Source of the DNA: Deinococcus peraridilitoris DSM 19664
GTDB lineage: Bacteria > Deinococcota > Deinococci > Deinococcales > Deinococcaceae
Direction: 5' to 3'
Assembly (NCBI RefSeq): GCF_000317835.1
Contig: NC_019793.1
Span: 1,488,001 to 1,552,000, forward strand
Length of the DNA stretch: 64,000 bases
A model generated the notes under the pieces. That model did no database searches. It was not told the origin of the DNA and was given only the letters and a program-made list of their open reading frames with translations. Shown piece after piece: positions 1 to 7,858 of the stretch. The position numbers and the translations under genes were made by a program. Position 1 is the first letter of the stretch. Every line of letters starts with the position of its first letter.

Positions 1-108
1 CGGGGTGTTCCTGGGAGTGGGGTTTTTAGGGGTGTTGCCAAGGGACGGCAACATTTTTTTGTTGCGTGTTCCGGGGGTTTTTCGGGTGGCTTGCCGTCAC
101 TGTTGCCG

Positions 109-240
109 TCATGGAGTGGATTGTTTTTCGCGCAGTTCGAGCTCCAAGTCGAGCGCTTCGGCCAGGCGGTCGAGCAGGTCGAGCGGCAGGGGACTGCGGC
201 CGGTGAGCACGTGGTTGAGATAGGTGCGGCTGAGGCCGAG
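109..240 (-). pseudogene. XRE-type HTH fragment
   Basis: The reverse strand encodes about 43 residues that read like the recognition half of an XRE/Cro helix-turn-helix: a GLSRTYLNHVLTGRSPL segment followed by LLDRLAEALDLELEL. The first helix and a start codon are missing; reading further upstream runs into the terminator hairpin at 287-327, which cannot belong to the protein. I read it as the C-terminal remnant of a repressor-like gene. It could also be a complete gene with an unrecognised start near 240. Confidence 0.35.
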
Positions 241-286
241 CTGCCGGAAACGCCCTCTACCAGATCGCCAGCAGCCGCTGACCAAC

Positions 287-327
287 AAAACAACGCCCCC
301 ACCCGCGACTGGTGGGGGCGTTGTTTT
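287..327. terminator. Rho-independent terminator (bidirectional)
   Basis: A perfect 17-bp inverted repeat (arms 287-303 and 311-327, 7-nt loop) with a GC-rich core and A-run/T-run ends on both sides. It can stop transcription in either direction, separating the HTH remnant from the plus-strand genes that start at 421. Confidence 0.8.
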
Positions 328-420
328 GGGTGACACGTCAGTCGGCTCGCGCCTCAGTGCCTCGCTTTAAGCCGTTTTGCTTACTTGTATCGGGTGCCTC
401 CGATATCGCACGATTACGCT

Positions 421-732
421 ATGAGCAAAAAAATCACTGTCAAATTCATGATCAGCCAGCCCATCCCCGAGCGAGACAGCAAAGGCAAACCCAAGCCCGG
501 CCCTCGGCTCGACACGGACGCCATGATTGCCAGTGTGCAGGAGCAACTCACCCCGATGATCCACAAGAAGTGGCCGGGCGTCGAGGTGGTTGTCGTCGAA
601 TCCAAGACGATCGACGTGCGCGTCGACGGACAGTGGCCTATGAAAACCAGCGAGGTGCGCGCGCACGTCAACAGCTGTATTGACCTGCTGATGGAAGACT
701 TCGACGCCGAGCCGTTCCTCACGCTGCCCTGA
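421..732 (+). CDS. Small conserved-looking protein, unknown function
   Basis: 103 residues starting MSKKITVKF. I chose ATG 421 rather than the upstream ATG at 385 because the added 12 residues look like leader sequence. The middle (IASVQEQLTPMI, then PGVEVVVVES and a basic segment ending in helix) has an alpha-beta pattern vaguely like DinI-type proteins, but that match is weak and I do not assign it. It is followed after 2 bases by the next ORF, so the two are probably co-transcribed. Function unknown. Confidence 0.6.
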   Translation: MSKKITVKFMISQPIPERDSKGKPKPGPRLDTDAMIASVQEQLTPMIHKKWPGVEVVVVESKTIDVRVDGQWPMKTSEVRAHVNSCIDLLMEDFDAEPFLTLP

Positions 733-734
733 GT

Positions 735-1010
735 ATGAAGTTCTCGCCTTTGCTGCTGGTTCAGTACGACTGCAGTGCGCTCGAACCGGCTCAACGTGCC
801 GAGGCTGAAGAGCAGCTGCGCGGTCTGGTCGAGCTGGTGTTCGGGCATGTCACGGTGCGTTTTGAGGAGCTGCCAGGCTACCTCACGCGGACGCAGGTGC
901 GGATGTTGGGCCGCTGGGACGACCCGCGCATGACGGTATTCGATTCACTCGCTGCCTTGCTCAGCGAGTGGGAAGTGCTGGCCAGGAGAAGTGATCATGC
1001 TGCTTCTTGA
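735..1010 (+). CDS. Small hypothetical protein
   Basis: 91 residues, mixed alpha/beta, no motif that I recognise. Its ATG lies two bases after the stop of the 421 gene, and its own end overlaps the next small ORF by 14 bases, which is typical of a compact operon of phage or plasmid type. No signal peptide or membrane segment. Confidence 0.55.
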   Translation: MKFSPLLLVQYDCSALEPAQRAEAEEQLRGLVELVFGHVTVRFEELPGYLTRTQVRMLGRWDDPRMTVFDSLAALLSEWEVLARRSDHAAS

Positions 1011-1125
1011 AGCCGGGATGCTGCTGCTGCTGGTCGGGGCAGCACGAGTGGTGGTGGTAAGCTCTCGGGTTTTGAAACGCGCGCGATCGCTTGACTCGTT
1101 GCGGCAGCGAGCAAGGAACCGCTGA
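997..1125 (+). CDS. Tiny single-span membrane protein
   Basis: 42 residues starting MLLLEAGMLLLLVGAA, one N-terminal hydrophobic segment and then a basic tail rich in Arg. An AGGAG ribosome binding site at 983-987 is placed well for ATG 997. It overlaps the end of the 735 gene and is followed directly by a strong terminator, so it is the last gene of this small operon. Function unknown; the shape is that of a membrane peptide or a type I toxin-like peptide. Confidence 0.5.
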   Translation: MLLLEAGMLLLLVGAARVVVVSSRVLKRARSLDSLRQRARNR

Positions 1126-1131
1126 CCGAAC

Positions 1132-1171
1132 AGAAGTGCGGCCCCAGCAATTATTCTGGGGCCGCACTTCT
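1132..1171. terminator. Rho-independent terminator between convergent genes
   Basis: Perfect 15-bp arms (1132-1146 and 1157-1171) with core GCGGCCCCA and a 10-nt loop. It lies 6 bases after the plus-strand operon and 17 bases beyond the end of the minus-strand gene at 1189, so it serves both. Confidence 0.75.
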
Positions 1172-1188
1172 GCACGTCTGTTCTTCGA

Positions 1189-1374
1189 CTAGCGCTCGAC
1201 CTTGCGCCTGAGATGCTCGGATCCGGGAGTAAGTGTTTCAGTGATTTGCGGCTTCTCTGCTGCAGCGAAGGCTTGAGGCGCCATGGCCCTCAGCCAATCG
1301 CGTTGACGTTTCGCGCCCTCAGGGTCGCGCTCAATGCGCCAATCGCGAATGACTTTCGTTGGCTCGGAAGACAT
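1189..1374 (-). CDS. Small hypothetical protein
   Basis: 61 residues, basic and tryptophan-containing in the first half (IRDWRIERDPEGAKRQRDW), no recognised domain. It is the last gene of a short minus-strand operon that starts with the HTH gene at 1727. Confidence 0.45.
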   Translation of the reverse strand: MSSEPTKVIRDWRIERDPEGAKRQRDWLRAMAPQAFAAAEKPQITETLTPGSEHLRRKVER

Positions 1375-1382
1375 GACCCAGT

Positions 1383-1521
1383 TTACTTCTCGTTGGGTCG
1401 GATGATGATTTCCCGATTGAACGCATCGAGTACTTCAGCTGTTTCAGCTGGTTAACTTCTCGGGAAAAGCCTGCTGCAGGGGCACATTCAGGTCGCGCAT
1501 GGGATTCACGCCCTGTGTCAC
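1383..1521 (-). CDS. Small ORF, apparently frameshifted
   Basis: A GTG at 1521 overlaps the stop of the HTH gene as GTGA and opens VTQGVNPMRDLNVPL. That frame stops after 25 codons, but the neighbouring frame continues with an intact-looking AEVLDAFNREIIIRPNEK ending at 1383. The 139-nt span is one base more than a multiple of three, so one inserted base near 1461 would explain it. Decay, sequencing error, or two unrelated short peptides are all possible. Confidence 0.3.
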
Positions 1522-1727
1522 TGCTTGTCTCCCTTCGGAATGAGTTGAATGCTGACACCCAGAAAGTCCAAAAGGTCTTTGCCGGTTTCGGTGAGCAAGG
1601 ATTTTTTGCCACTGAAGTACGGGTTTACCGCTTGCCTACTTGTCTCTTGATGAGCGGCGAAGTCAGCTTGCGTCTTCCCACTTTGGCGCATGACCTGTTT
1701 GATTTGCTCGAGCAATTCCTGTTCGAT
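1518..1727 (-). CDS. XRE-family HTH protein
   Basis: About 70 residues with the layout of a Cro/C1-type DNA-binding domain: LLEQIKQVMRQSGKTQADFA, then a SRQAVNPYFSGKK recognition region and LLDFLGVSIQLIP. A near-perfect ribosome binding site (AAGGAGG, minus strand, about 1735-1741) lies 7-8 bases before an ATC codon at 1727; no ATG is available, and the in-frame GTG at 1736 overlaps the ribosome binding site. I therefore favour an ATC start, with TTG 1751 as the fallback. It is divergent from the promoter at 1768 and may regulate it. Confidence 0.6.
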   Translation of the reverse strand: MEQELLEQIKQVMRQSGKTQADFAAHQETSRQAVNPYFSGKKSLLTETGKDLLDFLGVSIQLIPKGDKQ

Positions 1728-1767
1728 AGTCCTCACCTCCTTACAGTACAAGAGTAAACCTCACGGA

Positions 1768-1796
1768 TTGACAAGTCAACCCCAAAGGTTTACAAT
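1768..1796 (+). promoter_or_regulatory. Sigma-70-type promoter
   Basis: TTGACA at 1768-1773 and TACAAT at 1791-1796 with exactly 17 bases between. It points at the gene at 1873. The divergent HTH gene ends its promoter region here, so repression by that protein is plausible but not shown. Confidence 0.75.
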
Positions 1797-1803
1797 ACAG
1801 GCA

Positions 1804-1849
1804 TCAAAGAAGGCGCGCCTCTCCGCAAAGATCAACGCGCCTTCTTTGA
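1804..1849 (+). promoter_or_regulatory. Hairpin in the 5' leader
   Basis: A perfect 14-bp inverted repeat (TCAAAGAAGGCGCG at 1804-1817 and its complement at 1836-1849, 18-nt loop) starts just after the predicted transcription start and ends 23 bases before ATG 1873. There is no T-run, so it is not an ordinary terminator; it may stabilise the mRNA or bind a protein. Confidence 0.55.
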
Positions 1850-1872
1850 AATCCCCTCTCCCGGAGAGAACT

Positions 1873-2175
1873 ATGGACGATCTTAGCACCCCCTACATCA
1901 AACAGCCCCGCCCCGGGGTCATCTTCGAGCGCAGCAACCAGGGCGAACAGGTCATCCTCAACAGCGACCTGACCGTCACGATCGTCAAGGACGGCGAGAG
2001 CCGCGTCACCGTCCCCAGCTTCGAGCAGTGGGACACCTGGGCCGTCGACGCATTCGACGCCATGGTGGGCATCGCGCCCCACATCAAGCTCGGTGAAGTG
2101 GGCCTGCGTATGGGTGAGAACTACGAAGTGCGCATCATGGCCGCCCGCAACTGCCGCAGCGACTACGCCGCCTGA
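1873..2175 (+). CDS. Hypothetical protein, phage-like operon
   Basis: 100 residues starting MDDLSTPYIKQP. ATG 1873 is chosen because GGAGAG lies just before it and the promoter at 1768 and leader hairpin lie upstream of it; the longer frame from 1690 would run through both. Beta-rich, no recognised domain. First gene of an operon with 2226, 2558 and 2917, all small and tightly packed as in phage or plasmid accessory DNA. Confidence 0.6.
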   Translation: MDDLSTPYIKQPRPGVIFERSNQGEQVILNSDLTVTIVKDGESRVTVPSFEQWDTWAVDAFDAMVGIAPHIKLGEVGLRMGENYEVRIMAARNCRSDYAA

Positions 2176-2225
2176 GACGCCACGCGGGGGCTTCGGCCCC
2201 CACTCTCCCCCACCTGGAGCGCACC

Positions 2226-2561
2226 ATGAACCTGACCGAAACGACCATCGAACACACCACCGCCAAAGTGAAGCAAGCCCGCGTGCGCCTGCACGCCGCG
2301 ATCGACAACGAAGCTGACAAGCGTCTCACGCTCGAATACCACGAGGCAGAGAAGCTGCTGGAAGGCGTACCTGGCAAGAACGAGAGCGAACGCCAGGCCC
2401 GGCTGCTGGTCGACCTGCACGAAGATCACGAAGCCCTCGAAGAGGCCGAGCAGGAAACACGCGCAGCGCGGCTCGACTTCGACCTCGCCGTGGCTGACCT
2501 CGACGCGCTTAAACTGGCCCTGCGCCTGCGCGAAAGCTCCGTGAAGGAAGGAACCGCGTGA
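2226..2561 (+). CDS. Predicted coiled-coil protein
   Basis: 111 residues, nearly all helical with heptad-like spacing (for example KLLEGVPGKNESERQARLL and an acidic EEAEQETRAARLDFDLAVADL). No catalytic motif. Its stop overlaps the start of the 2558 gene (ATG within the last codon), which suggests translational coupling. Function unknown. Confidence 0.55.
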   Translation: MNLTETTIEHTTAKVKQARVRLHAAIDNEADKRLTLEYHEAEKLLEGVPGKNESERQARLLVDLHEDHEALEEAEQETRAARLDFDLAVADLDALKLALRLRESSVKEGTA

Positions 2562-2920
2562 AGATCAGCAAGGAGCAGGTCGCCGCAGGTCGGGCAGTTG
2601 CGGTGGAGGTCGTGGGCGAGGCGCGCGTCGCAAAGCTCGAAAAGGCTGGCCTCGTGATCGTGCGGCGCGCTGACGTGGGCGCCCGGCAGGGGCAGGCTCA
2701 GGTGTTGGAGGGTGTGCAGCTGCGCCTTCCTGACCCTTGGGTGGAACCCTGGGAGGTCGTCGTGGTGCATGGTACTCAGGTGCTGGAAGTGCTGGTGGAA
2801 CCTTCGGCGATGCCGGCCGTGCGTGAAGCGGCGATGCTCGCGCGGGTGATGGGTCACATAGTAAGCGTCGAGGTGCGGGATGACGAGGTGCTGACGCACG
2901 TTTGGACGGTGGAAGCGTGA
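2558..2920 (+). CDS. Hypothetical protein
   Basis: 120 residues, alternating short helices and strands, rich in Val; no family recognised. It overlaps its neighbours at both ends, and its stop shares bases with the GTG that opens the DUF3846-like gene (GTGA). Confidence 0.55.
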   Translation: MKISKEQVAAGRAVAVEVVGEARVAKLEKAGLVIVRRADVGARQGQAQVLEGVQLRLPDPWVEPWEVVVVHGTQVLEVLVEPSAMPAVREAAMLARVMGHIVSVEVRDDEVLTHVWTVEA

Positions 2921-3242
2921 CGCGCCTGATCATCCTGCACCCGGATGGGCGACGGGAGGAACGTCCCTGGCCTAAGGAGGACGACGCGCTGCTCGCCGTG
3001 TTAAAGGATCCGTGGGCGGTTATGTCGAGTACGTCTCCCCGGCCTGGCATGCACTGACGAACTGGGACGTGTATGTGAACGAGGAGGGCCTCGATGTGCT
3101 GCCTCACAACGTGGTGGGAACGCGGCTGGCCAAGCTGGATCTGCGGATGTACGCGCCGTGGTGTGGGCCTGTGGTTCTGGCCTCACGGGTGGGGAGTTCG
3201 GCAGAAGAGCGCGAGCGGGCGCAGGAGCTTTTGTGCCGCTGA
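2917..3242 (+). CDS. DUF3846-like protein, frameshifted
   Basis: A GTG at 2917 opens MTRLIILHPDGRREERPWP, the usual N-terminus of DUF3846 proteins found in phages and plasmids. The family then expects VGGYVEYV and NEEGL, and both are present but in the -1 frame (3012-3242: VGGYVEYVSPAW, then VNEEGLDVLP). Re-reading the A at 3003 (TTA AAG to TTA AAA GGA) restores one 109-residue protein. Either one base is missing or the A-AAG site is slippery; with other one-base breaks in this window, the first is more likely. The molecular role of the family is unknown to me. Confidence 0.55.
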
Positions 3243-3392
3243 CCTGCCGCACCGTCAGCCTGCTCGTCAAACTTGTACTTCTCAGCTCATTCTGCTGACA
3301 ACTCTTACGTCTCTTTGGTGAAGAATAGATTACTATTCCCTTATGTCAGGCATAGTCTCCCAGCTGGCTTTCTGGTCCTCTGGTCAGCCGTC

Positions 3393-3827
3393 ATGAAGCG
3401 CGCACCCATGATGCTGCTCATCGAGGACGATCCAAATGATGTCTTCATGGCTACGCTCGCCTTCGAAGCCACCGGCCTCGATCAGGAAGTGGCCATCACC
3501 AATGACGGAAGAGACGCGCTCGATTTCCTTTACCGCGCTGGCCGTCACGCCGAGCGACCTGTGGGCTTCCCCCAGCTGATCCTGACGGACCTGAACATGC
3601 CTCGAATGAATGGCCTGGAGCTGTTGAAAGCCATCAAGCACGACGAAACCCTGGCCCACATCCCTGTCGTGATTTTCACCACCTCAGATGCAGAGCGGGA
3701 CCGTGAAGCTTGTGCCGCGCTCGGCGCCGAAGATTACCTGGTCAAGCCGGGGGACTTTCAGGATTTCGTCAGCCTGGTCGGGAACCTGACCAGCCGCTGG
3801 CTTCAGTCAGACAGCCTGGCCATGTAA
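3393..3827 (+). CDS. Single-domain response regulator (Rcp1-like)
   Basis: 144 residues, a complete CheY-like receiver without an output domain: acidic pocket EDD at 11-13, phospho-acceptor Asp66 in LILTDLNMP, and conserved Lys118 in YLVKP. ATG 3393 (MKRAPMMLLIEDDPND) is chosen because it begins right before the first strand. This is the class that pairs with cyanobacterial-type phytochrome kinases and is abundant in Deinococcus. The convergent histidine kinase at 5276 is the obvious partner, though pairing is inferred from position only. Confidence 0.9.
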   Translation: MKRAPMMLLIEDDPNDVFMATLAFEATGLDQEVAITNDGRDALDFLYRAGRHAERPVGFPQLILTDLNMPRMNGLELLKAIKHDETLAHIPVVIFTTSDAERDREACAALGAEDYLVKPGDFQDFVSLVGNLTSRWLQSDSLAM

Positions 3828-3860
3828 GTACGGGCGACGCAAGCGTCAACGCTCCACGCT

Positions 3861-5276
3861 TCACTTGGGCCAGGTGAAGTGAAACGTGCTGCCGCTCCCC
3901 AACGTCGATTCCACCCACAAGCGACCGCCTGCCCGCTCCACGATTTTCTTGCAGATGGCCAGTCCCAGACCACTGCCCTCGAAGCGCAGGGTGGTGTGCA
4001 ACCGCTCCATCATCCCAAAGACCCGCTCGGCGTACTGCTGATCAAAGCCAATGCCGTTATCCTCGACCACGAACTGCCAGGCCTCAGTGTCATGGGTGAC
4101 CCGCACCTCGATCACCGGCGCGACGTCGTGACGCCGGAACTTCAGCGCGTTCCCGATCAGATGCCGCCACAACTGCAAAAATTCAACACTGTCCGCATGC
4201 ACCATGGGTAACGGCGCGATGGTCACCGTGGCGTTGGTGGCCGCGATCAACGGGGCATACTCACCGATGACCTGCGTCACGATCAAGTTGGCGTCCGCAT
4301 CCCCCCGATGCGGTTCGGCCGCCCCGAGGCGCGCGAACTCCAGCAGGTCATGGACCAGCTCGCGTTCACGTTTCAGGGCGTCCTGAATCACCTCGAGGTA
4401 CTGCCGTCCCTGATCATCGAGCGCTTCGGCGTAACGGTGGTGGAACAGCGAAGCATACATCCCGATGGTCCTGAGCGGTTCCTGCAGGTCATGCGCGGCT
4501 GCCCGCGCGAAGCCTTCGAGGTCGCGGTTGTTGCTGAGACGTTCCTCGCGTGACCTCGCCAGGGACGCCGCGATGTGGTTCAAGCTGCGGGCCAGGGCGA
4601 CACCTTCGACCATCCGCGGTTCAGGCACGGTCTCCCCCAGGTGACCCAAGGCCAGGCGAGCGGCCGCGTCGGTCAGGTCACTGAACATGCTTTCGAGGTC
4701 CAGCCTGGCGATCTCTTCCACGGTATGCTGCACGGCCAGGCTGAGGGACGCCACGGGTTCGGCCACCTGCTCCATCTCGTTGTCCTGGAGGGCCGTGTGA
4801 ACCTTATCCCCAATGCGCTCGAGCTCCGCGACCTGCTGGGCTGAGCTGGTGTTGTCCTGTGCCTCGGCGATCAATTGTTCGAGGTTGGCGAGCTGTTCGT
4901 GGGCGGTATCGCTGATGCCTTGCAGGACTTGCGCGCTGATGTGCTCAACGGGCGTGGTGGTCACTTTGCGCAGCGCTGCCCCCACTACGCCCTCCAGGTG
5001 CGCCACAGCGGCCAGTTGTCTGCGCGCGGTGTCCATCAAAGTCTGCACTTCTGCCGTTGATCTCGTGGGATCCTGCCGCCGTAATGACTCGGCCACCTGC
5101 CGCAGGGCGACGGTGATGTCCGCCTGACCTCGTCCGATGGTGATGATGCGCTCCAGTGCCGAACTCTGTTCCGCTCCGGCGGCGCCGATGTGACGCCGCG
5201 CCTCACTTGCCCCTTCCCGATCGAAGTTCGCGCTGTCATTGTGCGAGAGCGAAGAGGGTAGAGTGTCGTCGGTCAT
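3861..5276 (-). CDS. Sensor histidine kinase, phytochrome-kinase type
   Basis: 471 residues from ATG 5276 (MTDDTLPSS). The first ~240 residues are helical and carry no recognised PAS, GAF or membrane segment, so the signal is probably cytosolic or comes through a partner. The HisKA box reads AAHDLQEPLRTIG with acceptor His262, followed by an N box (LIGNALKFR), G1 (DNGIGFD) and G2 (GSGLGLA), all intact. It faces the receiver gene at 3393, separated by about 30 bases. The long frame from 5408 adds 44 residues of poor coding character and was not used. Confidence 0.88.
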   Translation of the reverse strand: MTDDTLPSSLSHNDSANFDREGASEARRHIGAAGAEQSSALERIITIGRGQADITVALRQVAESLRRQDPTRSTAEVQTLMDTARRQLAAVAHLEGVVGAALRKVTTTPVEHISAQVLQGISDTAHEQLANLEQLIAEAQDNTSSAQQVAELERIGDKVHTALQDNEMEQVAEPVASLSLAVQHTVEEIARLDLESMFSDLTDAAARLALGHLGETVPEPRMVEGVALARSLNHIAASLARSREERLSNNRDLEGFARAAAHDLQEPLRTIGMYASLFHHRYAEALDDQGRQYLEVIQDALKRERELVHDLLEFARLGAAEPHRGDADANLIVTQVIGEYAPLIAATNATVTIAPLPMVHADSVEFLQLWRHLIGNALKFRRHDVAPVIEVRVTHDTEAWQFVVEDNGIGFDQQYAERVFGMMERLHTTLRFEGSGLGLAICKKIVERAGGRLWVESTLGSGSTFHFTWPK

Positions 5277-5356
5277 CTGGGAAGTATAAAACCGAGCAGA
5301 GTTAAAACCGTGCGGGACGGCCATCCATCGTCGTGGAGCCGCTGAGCGAACGGGAT

Positions 5357-5386
5357 CAGCACTTCCGGGTTTGTCCATAAACCAGG
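5357..5386 (+). repeat. 30-bp imperfect direct repeat, copy 1
   Basis: CAGCACTT, four variable bases, then the shared TTGTCCATAAACCAGG; 26 of 30 bases match the copy at 7064-7093. It lies upstream of the minus-strand kinase gene. It may be a shared regulatory site or a relic of a mobile element. Confidence 0.55.
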
Positions 5387-5471
5387 GACAACGGTGCACT
5401 TCACCCATACTTAAGCTTCACCTCGCAGGGAGCGCCGGTATTGCCGTTCGTTCATTGACCTACTGTGAGGA

Positions 5472-5738
5472 ATGAAATCAAAATTTCGAGCGACTGAATT
5501 CAATTGGATGGCGGCGTTGAGTGCACCTGAGAAAATTCGCTTGAATGAACTGGTCAGAATGGGTTGTCGGGTGCGAGCGTCCCACCATGATGGAGATGTC
5601 ATCCGCGTTTCGGTTCGGTTCCGAGAGAACCTGGTGGCCGAAAGTTCTGGGTCTCAGCTCGATCAGGTGTTCGGCGAAGCGTGCGCTCACACGCAACAAG
5701 CCATGTTCGGTATGGCTGCCACCTCACTCCGAGGCTGA
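5472..5738 (+). CDS. Small protein of a three-member local family (copy A)
   Basis: 88 residues. From residue 14 it follows the pattern ALSAPEKIRLNELVRMGCRV, then a beta pair with a charged turn (GDVIRVSVRF) and a C-terminal helix. The same pattern (L-S/T, a helix ending in L-x-x-L, then C-x-V, then two strands and a helix) recurs in the proteins at 9961-10233 and 15714-15962. Soluble; no catalytic motif. Divergent from the kinase at 5276. Function unknown. Confidence 0.55.
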   Translation: MKSKFRATEFNWMAALSAPEKIRLNELVRMGCRVRASHHDGDVIRVSVRFRENLVAESSGSQLDQVFGEACAHTQQAMFGMAATSLRG

Positions 5739-6006
5739 ATCAGGCACATCAAACCAGCAGCCAGAGCCAGGTTGGGAGGAGTGCGCGACTCCGCCTGATG
5801 GAGCGCGTCAACCAATGCCTGCCGCAGCAAGGTCTAGACCAAAAGATCCTGTCGGCAACATCGGCGCGCTGTATTCCAGTTCGGTGCGCAAGACAAACCG
5901 GCTACTCTCACCGGTTCCGATGTTTCCTGTCAGCCGCCCGCGATTGACGCTGACGTCATTTAGGGCTCAGGCAGGCACGTCCAGAATGAGGCGTGCACGC
6001 TGCATT

Positions 6007-6387
6007 TCATCGTTCAGCTGGTGTGCGAAGCAGGTCAAAGACCAGCTGAGGTTCGACGGGTTTCACCAGGAACGCGTCCGCGTCGAGTTGCCTGACTCGC
6101 GGCATGTCCTGGTCAGCAGTGCTGGCCGTCATCACGAAGACCGGCAGGCTCTTGAGGTGCGGATCCTCGCGGAGGTGCTGCAGGAAGGTGAAGCCGTCCA
6201 TGCGCGGCATATGCAGATCGAGGAGCACCGCCGCTGGTCGTGGCTGGCTGGCATCCCGCAGGAAGGTCAGTCCGGCGTGGCCATCGTGCACGATATGCAA
6301 CGTGCAGGGTTGGGCTATGTCCTGGAAAGCGAGCTCGGTGAGGAGGAGATCGTATTCGTTGTCGTCAATGACCAGCAGTTCGAGAAT
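6007..6387 (-). CDS. Single-domain response regulator
   Basis: A CheY-like receiver: acidic residues in VIDDNEYD, acceptor Asp in AVLLDLHMPRMDG, Thr in VMTAST and Lys in FLVKPVEP. The frame is open to ATG 6498, but those 37 residues are Pro-rich and unlike the family. An AGAGG-containing ribosome binding site precedes an ATT at 6387 that would start exactly at the first strand (ILELLVIDDN), giving 126 residues, the normal length. I give the shorter form; the start is uncertain. Confidence 0.85.
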   Translation of the reverse strand: MLELLVIDDNEYDLLLTELAFQDIAQPCTLHIVHDGHAGLTFLRDASQPRPAAVLLDLHMPRMDGFTFLQHLREDPHLKSLPVFVMTASTADQDMPRVRQLDADAFLVKPVEPQLVFDLLRTPAER

Positions 6388-6536
6388 AGAGGCGCCTCTT
6401 TCCTGGGGTGATGGTGGTGTGGGAAAGCTGGCGTTCCGGGGTGTCCATGCTGGACGAACCTCGGGGAGCTGGTACGGAAGCTCTCCGAGGACCATCATTC
6501 GTAGGTGCCCTGCTGCTTCCGGTGCTGGCCAGGTGG

Positions 6537-6851
6537 TTACTGGCTGCTGAAGACTTCTCCGCCCCAGACTTGCGCGGGATCATCCCACTCTGCTTCGTGT
6601 CCCATCACGCCATCTTTGCGGGTGAAGCTGGTGAGCACGAAAAAGGCGGTGGGCATGCCTTCGAGCTTGTAATGCCCGCGCTGCGATGAGGCCTGACCCT
6701 CCAGGGTGGGCTTGCCCTGGACGAAGGTCACGACCACGGGGTCACCGGGGTGCAGATTCAGCACGCCCGTTTGCTCTACGTGGCCTTCGAAGCGGCGGTG
6801 CTCGTCGTGGGGTTCGCCGGACCAGCGGCCTTTGAGAATAAAGGTTGTCAT
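6537..6851 (-). CDS. Hypothetical protein
   Basis: 104 residues starting MTTFILKGRWSGE behind a good GGAGG site. Predominantly beta (VVVTFVQGKPTLEGQ and others), with a central LHPGDPVVV stretch; soluble. No domain recognised. It stands alone with about 430 bases of non-coding DNA upstream. Confidence 0.6.
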   Translation of the reverse strand: MTTFILKGRWSGEPHDEHRRFEGHVEQTGVLNLHPGDPVVVTFVQGKPTLEGQASSQRGHYKLEGMPTAFFVLTSFTRKDGVMGHEAEWDDPAQVWGGEVFSSQ

Positions 6852-7281
6852 GCGTGCCTCCTGATTTGGTGCGTCAGCGGGTGGGGCATTGGTGCACCGG
6901 CACCGCTGGTATGAAGAGGCGTCAAAAGAACTTTACTGGCTTCTTTTGTTACGTTCATCTTAAGGGTTATGAGCTTTGTCTAATGTTCGTCACTTGCCTT
7001 GTGAAGGTGTCACCAAGATTACGATCTGCTGGTAGCTGCTCCTGCTCGAAAGCCCAGCAGAAACAGCACTTTGCGGATTGTCCATAAACCAGGAATCTTG
7101 CGTATAGGCTCACAAGGCAACTGCGATACGCATGCACCCCGCTGGATTGCGCTACCATAAAAAAACCAACACACATTGGTATACGTTCTTTTGACGCGCA
7201 CTGGCGCTTCAAATACCGTTCACCGGACCGGCCACTTCCTCAGGCGAGGTGGCCAGCGTCCATCCAAGGACGGAGGCAGGC
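6852..7281. other. Non-coding stretch with a short repeat
   Basis: No convincing gene on either strand. It holds the upstream region of the minus-strand gene at 6851, the 30-bp repeat copy at 7064-7093 and the upstream region of the gene at 7282. The AT content is higher near 6930-6990 and 7140-7190, as expected for promoters, but I cannot pick clear boxes. Confidence 0.5.
7064..7093 (+). repeat. 30-bp imperfect direct repeat, copy 2
   Basis: Matches 5357-5386 at 26 of 30 positions, including the 16-base block TTGTCCATAAACCAGG. Same orientation. Here it lies in the non-coding stretch between divergent genes. Confidence 0.55.
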
Positions 7282-7722
7282 ATGCACATCCACAACATCC
7301 CCGATTCCCTGTTCAAGCCGCATACCATGACCGCCGCGTTCAACCGAAAGCAGGATGTCATCGCCTTGCGCGATACCCTCAGCGGCCTCGGCTTGAACGG
7401 CCGCCACATGCACGTCCTTCACGGCGCTTCGGGCCTGCTCACACTGAATGGCAGACGTGATGTCCGCAAGCAGACGCTGCTGGCTCGTCTGCTGAACTTC
7501 CTGCTGAGCCGAGTACAGCCGTCCGCTGACCTGCAAGGAATTGAGACTCTGCAGCAGGGAGGCTGGGTCGTACTGATCGACCTTCCGCAGGACCCCAGCG
7601 ACCGGAGGCTGATTCAGGCAGCGTTCCACAGAGCGGGTGCGGTGGGCGTCACTGATCCTGATCGTCCGCTTCCCGAGGCACCACAGCCAAACATTCTTGG
7701 TGGGAGCGTTTCACCGGCCTGA
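7282..7722 (+). CDS. General-stress-protein-17M-like protein
   Basis: 146 residues from ATG 7282 (MHIHNIPDSLF) behind GGAGGC. The body has the two-fold pattern of a domain seen in bacterial stress proteins: TAAFNRKQDVIALRDTLSG, then a MHVLHGASGLLTL strand pair, a variable helical middle (LLARLLNFL) and a second half GGWVVLIDLP with a helix and AGAVGV. No catalytic residues are known for these proteins. Family assignment is by pattern and moderate. Confidence 0.6.
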   Translation: MHIHNIPDSLFKPHTMTAAFNRKQDVIALRDTLSGLGLNGRHMHVLHGASGLLTLNGRRDVRKQTLLARLLNFLLSRVQPSADLQGIETLQQGGWVVLIDLPQDPSDRRLIQAAFHRAGAVGVTDPDRPLPEAPQPNILGGSVSPA

Positions 7723-7816
7723 CCATCAGGGAGAAATGACTGCAGTGGTATCTCAACAGCAAGGGATACGCTGCTGTCAATGGGCTCCCAATGATCTCAA
7801 GACGCGGAGACAACGC

Positions 7817-7858
7817 AAAAAACGCCCCGCTCACCGGTACAACGCCAGGAGCGGGGCG
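7817..7858 (-). terminator. Rho-independent terminator (minus strand), repeated type
   Basis: 9-bp GC stem (7823-7831 with 7850-7858) followed on the minus strand by six T. Nearly the same hairpin, including the loop motif CACCGG, occurs at 11983-12022, so this is a recurrent terminator sequence in the genome. Confidence 0.75.

Noticed and set aside
421..732. DinI-like assignment of the first small gene
   Set aside because: Only a loose alpha-beta pattern; the conserved DinI residues could not be placed with confidence.
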